Below are positions 1-9,138 of a stretch of DNA of 64,000 nt, piece by piece. Positions within the stretch are counted from its first letter, which is position 1, and every line of letters begins with the position of its first letter. A program made the position numbers and the translations under genes. The DNA comes from Catonia carolina (Eukaryota; Arthropoda; Insecta; Hemiptera; Achilidae), in NCBI GenBank assembly GCA_035578175.1, contig JAQMRL010000006.1:67109001-67173000 (forward strand), in the 5' to 3' direction. The notes below the pieces were generated by a model. It did not search any database, had not been told where the DNA came from, and was given only the letters and a program-made list of their open reading frames with translations.

Positions 1-357
1 AATACTTTAAACTCCTCTGTTAACTCATATAAGCGTGCTAACATATTGCCTTTTGACAGCCAACGCACCTCAGTTATTATAAAGTAGTGTTTCGTGCTCG
101 AAGTCTAATTCTGCGCATAACTTTTTGAAAATACGTGTGTGTTTTTGAATACCTTTAACAGAGTTCACCATCTTTACGGCCAATTTCATGGTATAAGTCT
201 TCCGGCATGGTTTTCGATGCTAATGCTTGCCGGTGAATTAAGCAGTGATTTAATCACGGGAAAATAATACTTTTTTATAAGTAGTCACGGAACTCTCACG
301 GACCACCCCGAAGGCTCTCGCGGACCACCTTTGGTCCGCGGACCACCGGTTGGGAAA
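1..357 (-). pseudogene. hAT transposase remnant with one terminus
   Basis: On the minus strand three frames give pieces of a hAT transposase of the ZBED5/SCAND3-like kind: CLIHRQALASK near 190-240, ELDFEHETLL near 85-115, and TEVRWLSKGNMLARLYEL near 20-80. At least two frameshifts or stops separate them. At 278-357 the sequence reads, on the minus strand, as a hAT-like end (GTTTCCCAACCGGTGG followed by repeats of GGTGGTCCGCG). The terminus lies only about 40 bp from mid-transposase sequence, so the 5' half of the gene is missing: this is an internally deleted copy. The other end lies outside the window. Family call is by motif only. Confidence 0.7.
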
Positions 358-1192
358 CACTCTAAATTAACTATTAGACCGCACGCATGAAAGCGCTTAG
401 CGCTTTTGGAGGAGTCAGTCAGTAACTGATTCACTATAACAAGGCAAAAATGTAATAATAGAAAAACAATTGAAGAACAACTTGGTTTTCAAGAGAAAAT
501 TATTCAGGAGAACGACATACCGAAATGGAACGATGAATAATCGACAGCAATTTTGGAGTAATGAAGAGAAAAATATTTAAAAAAAAAAGAAAACGCAAGA
601 TGGAATATGAGAAGGAAAGCAAGAACATTAAAACGAGTAACTCATGTGTGACTTACTGAATTATTATTTATATTAAATTAATTTGAATGCAATGAAATTA
701 AAGAAAAGAAATAATCAAATAAACCTGCATTATTTATAATACATACATAGCAAACAGATATAAAAGCCACGAATTTGAAAGACATTAAACTGTTAGATAT
801 TGGTTGTGATTATTTGCTTAATGTATACACTAGTTGTAACATTGGTAGAAAACACTAACCTGAGTTTTGTTCCTCGATGAATCCGCTGTAATGTAAAGTA
901 AGGCAGAATAAGATCTGAGAAGGTTTGCCATATACATACCCAATATATTGTGTTATACATGTCACCACGCTTAGCTAAAACGTCCCTCTTTTAAATAAGT
1001 TTATTACTTATTTTTTTATAATGCGTATAACATTGACACAGTGAAACGTCATTGATTTTACATAGAAAAAAATACTTGGCACCTACCTATACAAATAAAA
1101 ACAATTTTTAATTTATATTTACTTTTCAGACGCTTCTCGCCTTAACTGTAACCATCTTGTGTTGCTTGATAGTCAGTAGGTTAATTTCGTTG
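358..1192. other. AT-rich stretch, no gene seen
   Basis: I find no coding signal or recognisable repeat. A short palindrome (AAAGCGCTTAGCGCTTTT) lies near 390-407. The only open frame (1126-1308, minus) overlaps the SINE that follows and has no recognisable domain. Confidence 0.6.
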
Positions 1193-1610
1193 ACAACTAT
1201 ACAAGTTCTGCCCATAACAGACAGGTGGAGTGTCAAATTATTTACACTCAATCTGTTAGTTTCAGGGCTAAAATAAATAGTTCTGTTTCTTATCACATGG
1301 TCAGCCAATTAAATGACTGAATCATTTAAGAACAGAAGAGGCAGAGGTGTAAAAGACACTAATCAGAGTTATCTCCTCTGAAAGTAATGAATTTCTTTTT
1401 ACAGCCAGACCCTGTGGTGAATGAAGTGAAGGTGTCATTTGCAGAGTGGAAAATATGTACTTTTCAGAGGGTCCGGCATGCTGATAAGCGTAGTTTTTCA
1501 CTCAGTGAGGAAGGCATGGTAAACCACCTCACTCCTCGTTTTACTTAGTAAAAGCTCTAAAGGTTCAAACCAGCCTTTCGGCTGTTGACCAAAACAACAA
1601 CTATACAAGT
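1193..1610 (+). repeat. (AAC)-tailed SINE-like retroposon, copy 1
   Basis: A 390-bp element (1207-1596) begins CTGCCCATAACAG and ends in GGCTGTTGACC plus an AAC-rich tail. It is flanked by a 14-bp target-site duplication, ACAACTATACAAGT, at 1193-1206 and 1597-1610. Six more copies with the same ends lie in this window (20.8, 23.1, 26.9, 39.6, 49.4 and 56.9 kb). Discrete 5' ends, a short-repeat tail and long duplications are typical of SINEs mobilised by a LINE. A GGTTCAAACC box resembling a Pol III B box lies near the 3' end, an unusual place. No long open frame. Confidence 0.85.
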
Positions 1611-2709
1611 AACGGTGTTTTGCACCCACACTTTGCCAGTGTATTTTACTGTGCATTAAGTTCTTTCCGCTGTACTGTTTCAACCGGGGCACGCCCCAGA
1701 CCACATAGAGCTTGCCCATAAAACTGCGGTTTAGCGACCTATCCTTGCCTGCTTTCGAGGTAATGGGCGCTGGCCGTAGCACCTTCATGTGCTATTCGTA
1801 GTACATGGTTGTGCGTAGTACTTCCATGTGTGGTAGAGCCAATTTCAAAGCATTTAGCAGCGTAACGAGCTCGACACCTACTCGTTCAAAGTTTACACGA
1901 CTACTGAGAAGAGTGGGGCGCCCTGCAGACGTGATCGCACCCACTTATTTGGGTTGGCCTCTCAGGGGTTGTGGGTTTGCCTGCTAGGTAGAATTCCGCA
2001 GCTACTAAACTGATTAAATTCCTTCGGAATGGGTGTAGTTAACTAAGGAGTGAACAGATAAAGACGCGTGTACTATTTCAACCTTCTTGAGTACATTTCA
2101 GCTGGTTTTACGCATTCGAATAGCTAAAGTGAACGCTGATCTTTCCGTGTTAACCTTTAACTATAGCTGATATTGTGAAATAAAAACAACAAAAGTTCTG
2201 TTTCTCAAGGTTATGATCTAACAGCTGATACATGGTCCATGGTCGCTATGACCACCAAAAAAATTCAGTCATTGAATGAACGGTTTCATCATTACTTAAA
2301 TTTTTGTCATTGAATATCAAAGGACTCAGTTATTAGCCCCTATAACAAACTCACTCTCTAAATAACTAACACTTTTCTGTTCGATATTTTATAACAAACT
2401 TGAATAAACTAAGTAAACGTGATTTCTTTACGAAATAATAAAAATTATTGAATAGAATTACGTTATGTAAAATTACAATTTTTAATCTAAAATTATGTTT
2501 TTTGTTCATTATCGAACAAAGAAGAAAAACAATTTTAATTAATTGTAAAGACTAAAATTTTACACTTCTTCAATAAAAAAACCATATTTTCAGAAACTGC
2601 CGTTTTAATTTAGAAACAAAAAGAAAATTGTATTATGAACAAATCTTCAGTTAACTTATTTGCAAAACAATTAGTCAAACAATAAATACATGAAAATCTT
2701 CAAAATAAA
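1611..2709. other. Unassigned, GC-richer 1.6-2.1 kb patch
   Basis: The part at 1620-2080 is richer in G and C than its surroundings and may be the 5' end or UTR of an unrecognised element. Short open frames there (1498-1788 minus, 1805-1987 plus) show no domain. The remaining AT-rich part to 2709 shows nothing I can identify. Confidence 0.4.
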
Positions 2710-2914
2710 AAGTTACTCTAGGCCGCCTCCGTAGCGTAGTGGTTAGCGCATTGGCCTGCCACGCGGAGGTCCCGGGTTCGATTCCCAGCGAGGGTCTGGA
2801 AATTTTCACACGTCAAATCCCAAAGTTAATGTTACACAATCCACCGTAGTCGCTAATGACCAAGTTGTTGATGCGACTCTAAATAAATAAATAAAAAAAA
2901 AAAAGTTACTCTAG
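2710..2914 (+). repeat. tRNA-Gly-derived SINE with target duplication
   Basis: The body at 2722-2903 starts with a tRNA-like head: A box TAGCGTAGTGGTTAG, an anticodon-arm region CCTGCCACGCGGAGG that resembles tRNA-Gly(GCC), and B box GGTTCGATTCC. A non-tRNA tail and an A-rich 3' end follow. The duplicated target AGTTACTCTAG occurs at 2711-2721 and 2904-2914. The body and poly-A mark it as a retroposed SINE rather than a working tRNA gene. It landed three bases before the left end of the neighbouring MITE. Confidence 0.85.
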
Positions 2915-2917
2915 TTT

Positions 2918-3246
2918 AGCCGCTCTAAGTTTGCTCCTACTGTCAACAAACCAAAACCAGCTACTACAGGGTGCACGCTAGAGTCCGTGACTTTATGGAT
3001 GTCGTATTTCTATTAAGTTAACTGTTTTTTAAATTATAAGTACTTAAAGTACTAAAAAAATCAGTCGTGATATGATGTAGGCCTAACAATTTAATTTAGA
3101 AAAATACTTTAAAAAGTATTTTGTATTTAAATACTTTTGAAATTATTTAGTTGTTACTTTTTAATCAGCGTGTACACATTTAGATATAATGCGCATGCTC
3201 AGTGACGTCATTATTTGTTTACATTAGGAGCAAACTTAGAACGGCT
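2918..3246. mobile_element. MITE with ~33-bp terminal inverted repeats, copy 1
   Basis: A 329-bp non-coding element. The left end AGCCGCTCTAAGTTTGCTCC matches the reverse complement of the right end (AGCCGTTCTAAGTTTGCTCC). The inverted match continues through CTA, TGT and AACAAA. A second full copy lies at 52709-53034, with strong identity throughout. Superfamily unknown; the target duplication is not clear. Both copies keep a TGACGTCA box close to the right terminus. Confidence 0.85.
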
Positions 3247-4341
3247 GAACTGTAGATAAGAACATTACAAACACTAACACTTTGTGATGAATTTATTAAT
3301 TGAAAAATCCGTAATAGTAGGCCTACTAATAGCAGTTCCCGCTTTTCTTGCACAAAATAAAACGACAATTTCAGGTTTTTTTAAAGACCTGGTTGATAAT
3401 AAATTATTAAACATTTCCTTTAACCATGAATAACAATTATTTATTGCAACAATGGCCTTGGTTAATTACATTTTAAATTATTTAGACAAAGTAGATTTCA
3501 AAATTTTATAACATCTACAAATTAAGTTAATCTTAATTAAAAATTAAATGAATAGTACTGTACTTCACAAAAACTATGCATTCGATAATATCTTCATACC
3601 AAACGAATAGTACACACCCTACTGTAATATAAAAATTTGCTACACTTGTAGACCGTTTAGTACTAAACTGATTTCAATAACTACTTTGCTTCAATCGCTT
3701 TCATTTTACGGTGTCCAAAAACTGCCATTACAAACTTAAGAGCCATGTTGTTTACATATATTTCAGAGCAAACACACTAAAGGAATCCGCGAAATTTTAA
3801 TGATTTATTAACAGAAAAGCAGAAAAGGACATTATTTTGTCCGTTCTACGCTAGAATAATCCAGAAAACGAAAAACAAACAGAGATAACCTACACAGTTC
3901 AATCTCGATTATCCGGTATTCGGATCAACCGGCTCATGATCATTTGGGATCGTGATAATGGGAACACATGCATCAGCGCCAAAACAAAAGTAGCTTTACG
4001 GTCGCGAAAGGGAAAATATTTATTGTCTTTTGATGTAACATAATTGTAGGCGTGGCCGCTACTTTTGTATACCTGATTTTCTTGAAGGGTCATTATATAA
4101 TATGTTTGTATGTATAATGTATATTGGAAAAACCCATAATTTGGTGCAATCAGTACTGAATTTCTTGGGAATTTCCACGGTCTTACAACGATTACGGGAT
4201 TTACGTGTAGCAAAAAAATTACCAGCATTATGTGGTAATATCTGAAAGTAAGTTCGGCACATGCGTGCGCGCGCGTGTACACGCCTATTTAATATACATA
4301 CATACATACATACTTATATATATACATAAATATATATATAT
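3247..4341. other. AT-rich, no gene; CATA/TA simple repeat at its end
   Basis: No coding region is supported. Minus-strand frames at 3899-4307 have no recognisable domain and overlap each other. A CATA then TA microsatellite runs from about 4292 to 4341. Confidence 0.5.
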
Positions 4342-4773
4342 TGTTACAACTCGTTATAGTAAAGTAAAATTGTAAACTTTTATTTAATTAATTCACATAT
4401 AGTTATTTAACACAATTATTTGACAAGAAATAAAAACTAACCTTTACAAACGACAACTATGAATATGAGTTTATGACAATAAGTTATTAAACATTGAAAA
4501 TAATACAGTTCACGCAATTAATTAACAATAAAATAAAATAAACAATATCCCTTACCAAATTAAACATTAAATAACAATATCTGCTGACAAAATAACAAAC
4601 TTCACCGTAACGAAGATTCCCGTACAATTTAGACCACTAACACGTCAGCCATTCAAACCGCGGCCGCGTCCCAACAATGAAAACCATCGTTTTTATATTT
4701 AACCAGTCAGCTGTTTATGAGAAGCTGATTTTATTTGACCAGCTGATTTTATTTTTGCCACTTCATTATAACA
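4342..4773 (-). mobile_element. Solo LTR, copy 1 (minus strand)
   Basis: On the minus strand this reads TGTTATAATGAAG ... GAGTTGTAACA, the TG...CA ends of an LTR. It closely matches the plus-strand copy at 28828-29230 along its length, including a NotI-like GCGGCCGC core and AATAAA signals near the 3' end. There is no adjacent primer-binding site, gag or second LTR, so it is a solo LTR left by recombination. The flanks are TA repeats and a target duplication cannot be read. Confidence 0.75.
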
Positions 4774-5080
4774 CCATATATATATATATATATTAATAAA
4801 TTTACAATATATATGCATATTGTTGAATAAATTTATTCGAATAAAATGTTCTTTAATTTTTAAAAATGAAGTAAATGTAAAAAGATATACTGGTCGGTTG
4901 CTATGATTAATATCGAATGTGTTCTTGCTAGTGTGAAAGTCATGATTGAAGAGTGGGAGAATAGTGTACATCGATATGTGATAGTTTTCGTCCAATAGTG
5001 AAATTCAAACTTATAATCATAACTGCGTCAATGAATATTTCGACCAACCAAAATTTACTCCATAAGACTACATGTAAGCA
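4774..5080. other. Spacer before the virus-like cassette
   Basis: A TA repeat (4779-4794), then AT-rich sequence with a 14-bp palindrome GAATAAATTTATTC near 4825. No coding content is supported. If the cassette downstream is an inserted element, its left boundary should lie here, but no matching terminal hairpin or inverted repeat is visible. Confidence 0.4.
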
Positions 5081-5131
5081 AGTTTTGTTTAAATACGATA
5101 GCATTTTCATTGCAAATCGTATCAGTTCAGT
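5081..5131 (+). promoter_or_regulatory. Candidate Pol II core promoter
   Basis: A TATA-like TTTAAATA at 5088-5095 lies about 35 bp before two arthropod initiator pentamers TCAGT (A at 5124 and 5129). The start is inferred. It is supported by the ATG-free leader and the strong splice donor just downstream. Confidence 0.45.
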
Positions 5132-5276
5132 GTAATTAAGTGTGAATTTCTAATTGTCTGCTTCTCAGTTTTTTGCGTTATAAATTAATTCTTCACAAGT
5201 TAATTTTTTTAAATTTATATATCACATTAAAAAATTTTATTCGTCAACAATTTCTACATTTTTTCAAAAACATCAA
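5124..5276 (+). other. Putative shared non-coding leader exon
   Basis: About 153 nt between the candidate initiator and a strong 5' splice site (CAA|GTAAGTG, GT at 5277-5278). There is no ATG in it, as expected of a selected 5' UTR; random AT-rich DNA of this length would usually hold one or more. The nearest acceptor, ACCTTTGTAG at 5367-5376, would give an intron of about 100 nt. The same donor could also join to acceptors at 5978 and 6912, each just before an ATG. Exon limits are inferred, not measured. Confidence 0.5.
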
Positions 5277-5396
5277 GTAAGTGTTAGTAGTATTTAACTT
5301 AGACGCTTTTAATTTTTTTTCTTGAAATTATATTAAACTTTTCTAGTTATATTTATATATATTTTTACCTTTGTAGAATTCAATATTGACTTAACC

Positions 5397-5711
5397 ATGG
5401 AACCAGTAAACAAAAAGTTAAAAGTTAGTGATACCGAAGAGACTGTTTCCTCCAGTAGCGAGGACAGCGATTGTTTTGAAAACATCTTTGGTGGACCCAG
5501 TAGTAATGTGGAAAAGAAGAAGAGTGAAACTTATATTCAATCCTTCGCCACACTGAAAAACGGGACACAAAGAAAAATTTCAACGCCCGGGGAACGTGGG
5601 GCATATCTGATTAAAATTGAAGTCACAGACACCAGGGACCTGAAGGGTGTGCCAGTAAATGATCGCTGGCGCAAGGTGGCAAAAAAACGATATTTTTATC
5701 ATCTCCCCTAG
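5397..5711 (+). CDS. Cassette ORF 1, unknown acidic/Ser-rich protein
   Basis: This encodes 104 aa with an ideal start context (ACCATGG), 20 nt after the acceptor TTTGTAG at 5370-5376. Residues 1-12 carry a basic patch (NKKLKV) that could act in nuclear import. Residues 14-30 are Glu/Ser/Asp-rich (TEETVSSSSEDSD). The C-terminal half is charged. I do not recognise the family. At 5681-5687 there is a run of seven A before C. In the -1 frame the reading stays open and codon-like for about 70 more residues, to about 5891, while the annotated frame stops at 5709-5711. This is either a one-base indel or a -1 frameshift site. First ORF of the cassette shared with the dUTPase. Confidence 0.55.
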   Translation: MEPVNKKLKVSDTEETVSSSSEDSDCFENIFGGPSSNVEKKKSETYIQSFATLKNGTQRKISTPGERGAYLIKIEVTDTRDLKGVPVNDRWRKVAKKRYFYHLP

Positions 5712-5981
5712 ATGAAAATTATTTGTCTATAAGAAAAATATTAAAAAATGTTAATTCATTATCTAAAATTGAAGGACTCAAAAAAAGTCGAAAAAATTTA
5801 ATAAATTTAACATGTAAAGATACAAATTCGTTTAATTCGAATCCCATCTTTATAATAAATTTGAAGAAAAAAATTATTTCATTTATAAATTAATTATGAT
5901 TAAAAATTTATTTTTTATGCATGTGTTAATGGTTTTTTTTAGTTTAAAAATTTAATAAGTATTTAAATATCTTTGTAGAAA

Positions 5982-6425
5982 ATGGCAGCTGAACAACCTA
6001 GCATGTCAGTTGAAATGATTTTTGAAGAAATATATGAATTGGGAGTAAGGTCCATCCCAACATTGACTTCATTAGTTTCAAAAATGCGGGGAAAAATTAA
6101 TTTTGAACTATTAAATATAAACATTCAACTTGAAGTAATTCAGTTTGTAATTTTATTTAAAAAAATACTTGCAGCCCTTAAGAAGGGGATTACACTTCGT
6201 GTTAATTCTCAATTACGATACGAGGAATACCAAACGGCAAATTTAACACTGATTCAAATGATTGATTTCATAAAAGAAGGTGATTCGCAAATCTTGAATA
6301 ATAGAATTTCAATGGAATGTTATGAGTGTATTCATGAACCTATTGAACAACTTGTAATGTTAATAAATGAAAATGTAGTTTTAGTCGATAGTGATAATGA
6401 TGATGGAGATGATGGTATAGTTTAG
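5982..6425 (+). CDS. Cassette ORF 2, unknown helical protein with acidic tail
   Basis: This encodes 147 aa. The ATG (AAAATGGC) starts three nt after the AG of a strong acceptor, ATATCTTTGTAG at 5967-5978. The protein looks mainly alpha-helical (EEIYELGVRSIP, then alternating hydrophobic and charged stretches) and ends in a very acidic tail, DSDNDDGDDG. No signal peptide or clear membrane segment. I do not recognise the family. Just after the stop another frame stays open from about 6419 to 6556 with protein-like composition rich in Lys and Arg, but it has no ATG. The GATGATGG repeat at about 6400-6415 may have gained or lost bases and cut off the true C terminus. Confidence 0.55.
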   Translation: MAAEQPSMSVEMIFEEIYELGVRSIPTLTSLVSKMRGKINFELLNINIQLEVIQFVILFKKILAALKKGITLRVNSQLRYEEYQTANLTLIQMIDFIKEGDSQILNNRISMECYECIHEPIEQLVMLINENVVLVDSDNDDGDDGIV

Positions 6426-6556
6426 TTAGTAAATTAAAACGTAAAAATAATACTGAACATACCCAAATTGTAGGCATTAAACTGTGTAGAGGAACTAAAA
6501 TTATTTCTAATAAAGTTAAAAAACATTGGTCAAATGAATATTTAGTTAATGTGTAA

Positions 6557-6724
6557 ATGATTCCTCTACACATGAATTTTGCTCATAAATCAGCAACATT
6601 TATAACTAAATTCGGAGATCAAAACGGAAAAATATTAAATAAACTTTTTAAAAGCGTTTCTCAGTCCATGACGGATGGATCCTTGATCGAAACGGTTGAT
6701 AGTGAACTATCAAAAACACAATAA
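6557..6724 (+). CDS. Small ORF in the cassette, 55 aa
   Basis: The ATG directly follows the TAA (6554-6556) that ends the preceding open frame, giving TAAATG with no spacing. The product is short and hydrophilic and matches nothing I know. An AATAAA overlaps the stop (6720-6725) and could be a poly(A) signal for ORF 2 transcripts. It may be a real small gene, the displaced C terminus of ORF 2, or chance. Confidence 0.3.
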   Translation: MIPLHMNFAHKSATFITKFGDQNGKILNKLFKSVSQSMTDGSLIETVDSELSKTQ

Positions 6725-6914
6725 ATATATATATTACTTTTTTAATTTAAATAATCAGTGAAGGGTATAAATTAACATAACTAGTTTATAATTATGTGTT
6801 ACCGAAAAGCGTTATAAAAAGTAGACTATTTTGACATCCTTATATTTAAGCAGTATAACTTCCTTTTGTATCGTGAAAACTTTCGTAAATAAAATTTTTA
6901 CTTTATTTCTAGAT

Positions 6915-7403
6915 ATGGATCATCAAATTGGATATTCATTGTTGACCCCCCTTGCATTTGAACCAGTTAAGGGAACTCCTGGGGCTGCAGGATATGATTT
7001 AAAAGCTTGTTGCTCAATAAATATACCAGAACATTCTAGGAAACTAGTACCGACCGGAGTTCGGTTACATATGCCGAAAGGTGTATACGGACGGATCGCT
7101 CCCCGTTCGGGGCTTGCTTTGAAAAATGCTATTGACATTGAAGCAGGCGTGATTGATAAGGATTTTACAGGTCCAGTATCTGTACTATTGATTAATAATA
7201 GTGATGCAGGATTTGAAGTATCACCTGGTGATGGAATTGCGCAAGTCATTTTTGAAAAAATTGTTGACGATAATTTAATTAAATATCCTATTGATTTTAA
7301 TAGTGAACCAAGTGAGCGGGGAGAAGGTTCGTTTGGTTCGAGCGGAATTAGTAAACTAATAAATAATTCCACATATGGAAAAAATAAATTATCCCTTCAC
7401 TGA
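6915..7403 (+). CDS. dut: dUTP diphosphatase (trimeric dUTPase)
   Basis: This encodes 162 aa. The enzyme hydrolyses dUTP to dUMP and pyrophosphate, keeping uracil out of DNA and supplying dUMP for dTMP synthesis. All five motifs of the homotrimeric family appear in order: 1 GAAGYDLKA (~25-33), 2 GRIAPRSGLALK (~57-68), 3 AGVIDKDF with the catalytic Asp (~76-83), 4 GDGIAQVIF (~104-112) and 5 RGEGSFGSSG (~137-146). Length is normal for the family. I start at 6915, not at the upstream in-frame codons, because TTTATTTCTAG at 6902-6912 is an excellent splice acceptor ending two bases before ATGG. AATAAA motifs follow at about 7410-7425. It is intact in one exon, unlike the decayed transposons around it. 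Large DNA viruses and some retroviruses carry such genes; a host paralogue is the alternative. Confidence 0.93.
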   Translation: MDHQIGYSLLTPLAFEPVKGTPGAAGYDLKACCSINIPEHSRKLVPTGVRLHMPKGVYGRIAPRSGLALKNAIDIEAGVIDKDFTGPVSVLLINNSDAGFEVSPGDGIAQVIFEKIVDDNLIKYPIDFNSEPSERGEGSFGSSGISKLINNSTYGKNKLSLH

Positions 7404-7470
7404 TTAAAAAAATAAATGAAATAAATTATACTTCAAATTATTTTATAAATTTATTTAACTTAAAATTTTT

Positions 7471-7522
7471 TATTACTACTTTATCTACTGCATTATCTAA
7501 TGCCGTAGATAAAGTAGTAATA
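7471..7522. other. 52-nt near-perfect hairpin at the cassette's 3' end
   Basis: The 18-nt arm TATTACTACTTTATCTAC (7471-7488) is perfectly complementary to 7505-7522. Its loop holds a second inverted repeat, GCATTA-TC-TAATGC. Together they form an almost continuous 24-bp stem with one T/C mismatch. It lies about 70 bp after the dUTPase stop. It could be a transcript 3'-end structure, a viral terminal palindrome or a recombination site. Confidence 0.8.
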
Positions 7523-7689
7523 TTTTGAGATCAACTCCCATGTTGGCCAATATATTTATTTTTCATTTATTTTTCTTACAATCACCCTGCCTCCCCCTAC
7601 ATATTTATCACCTAGTAACCTACAAAAATTTTTTATGCTTAACCTAAACGATTTTAAAATCCTGTAAGTATAGTGTGTGTTAAAATATA

Positions 7690-7720
<31 letters not shown>

Positions 7721-9138
7721 TATGTAAAAAATAGCTGAATCAACAATCATAGAAGTATAATTATAATAGTAAATAATAACGATTTTAGCAACACTACGGT
7801 TGTACTACTTTAAAATAAAATAAATGAACACAAATTTGGTTTTAAGACTTTTAATTAAATAAAAATAATAATAAATAATTGATAATGTAACAAAATGACG
7901 ACTCTAATTTACAATATTCTCAGGGTTTTGATTTTATAATTGTTTATTGTTTTGTGCAATAATTTTTATAATGGACAACAATTGAAAATTTAAGATTAAC
8001 AAAAGATAATCGATACTTATTAATATGAATGTAATACTGGTCTTTCTAAAATTTTGAATATTAATTAAATAATTTTGAATTTGTCAATAGATAAATAAAT
8101 TTTGAAATGTATCTCAGTTAATTAAATAAAAATTTGTTGAATTTTACCGGTGTACTTTACTAGTCAGCAAATAAAGCGAAGCGGTGTTGTCGATGGCGTC
8201 TGTCGATAAAACTCGAATCTTGAATTTAAAACTTTAAGATATTTTATTTATTATCCGAATCTCCGTTTACGCATTCATGATGAAATACACCTTAGAATTT
8301 TGTCTCTTCTTCAATGTACAATCCAACATTATCAATAACTTTAAATATTTATAATTTTAATTTTTATTGGAGCGTTCTCATTCGATGTGTTCAGTACGGC
8401 TGGCTTTGGCGTACCGCTCCATGAGTCCATGATTCAAGTGACCATTTATCATCTTTAAATTTTGATTCAATATTTTAAAACTGTTCAGGAAATTTGGATC
8501 ACTGTTTAAAAAGATATAGCGTATACTATTTTAGTTATTAATGTTTTTAGTTAGATAGTTTATCTTAATTTCGATTTAACTTCCTTTTTACTAATTATAA
8601 TTTAGTTGCGCACTTCGATAACGTAGTACTCGCTTCTAATGTCGTTGTTCGTAGGTTATATAAATTTTAAAACTATTGAAAATAAACTAATATATTCTAT
8701 TAATTAAAAATGGTTATTTTTCTTTGCCAGTATCTATCCTTTATAAAGCTATTCATACTATTTAAAAGTTTTAACAATTATATATACCAAGTATTACTGG
8801 AGTTGATCTTTTCTACCTAAAAATTAAGTAGTGGACAACCTGTCTGCTTGACCTAGTCCACTAAATAAAATGTAGGTCAAGTTCATGCTACACGTTGGTG
8901 GGATACTATCTAAACTTTTGCCCGTGTATTACTTGACGAAAGCGCCCGCGTTTTTCTTGTGAACTTGAGTAACACTGGGTGCAATACAAACAATACTACA
9001 TATTGCTGCGGCACTGACTCGGCATATAGAGTCTTTACAGTGTTCATACCATGCTAAGCTTAAGTATTAAATTAAATTGACAATTTTATTTTATGTTTTA
9101 AAAATACATATCAAATCAACGATCTCACTTTAATAAAT
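7523..9138. other. AT-rich, no gene; (TAA)n at 7690-7722
   Basis: About 1.6 kb without supported coding sequence. A TAA/AAT microsatellite runs from 7690 to 7722. The open frame at 7556-7750 (minus) is a product of that repeat. Nothing else recognised. Confidence 0.5.

Noticed and set aside
2722..2800. A functional tRNA-Gly gene
   Set aside because: The tRNA-like head is followed by a SINE body, poly-A and a target duplication, and the arms do not pair fully.
3899..4307. Two minus-strand frames of 127 and 82 aa
   Set aside because: Overlapping frames in AT-rich DNA without domains, ending in simple repeats.
6923..7372. 149-aa minus-strand frame over the dUTPase
   Set aside because: Antisense shadow. 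The plus strand has all five dUTPase motifs.
7471..7522. Bacterial-type intrinsic terminator or CRISPR repeat
   Set aside because: The setting is eukaryotic, there is no repeat array, and the hairpin is AT-rich without a U tract.
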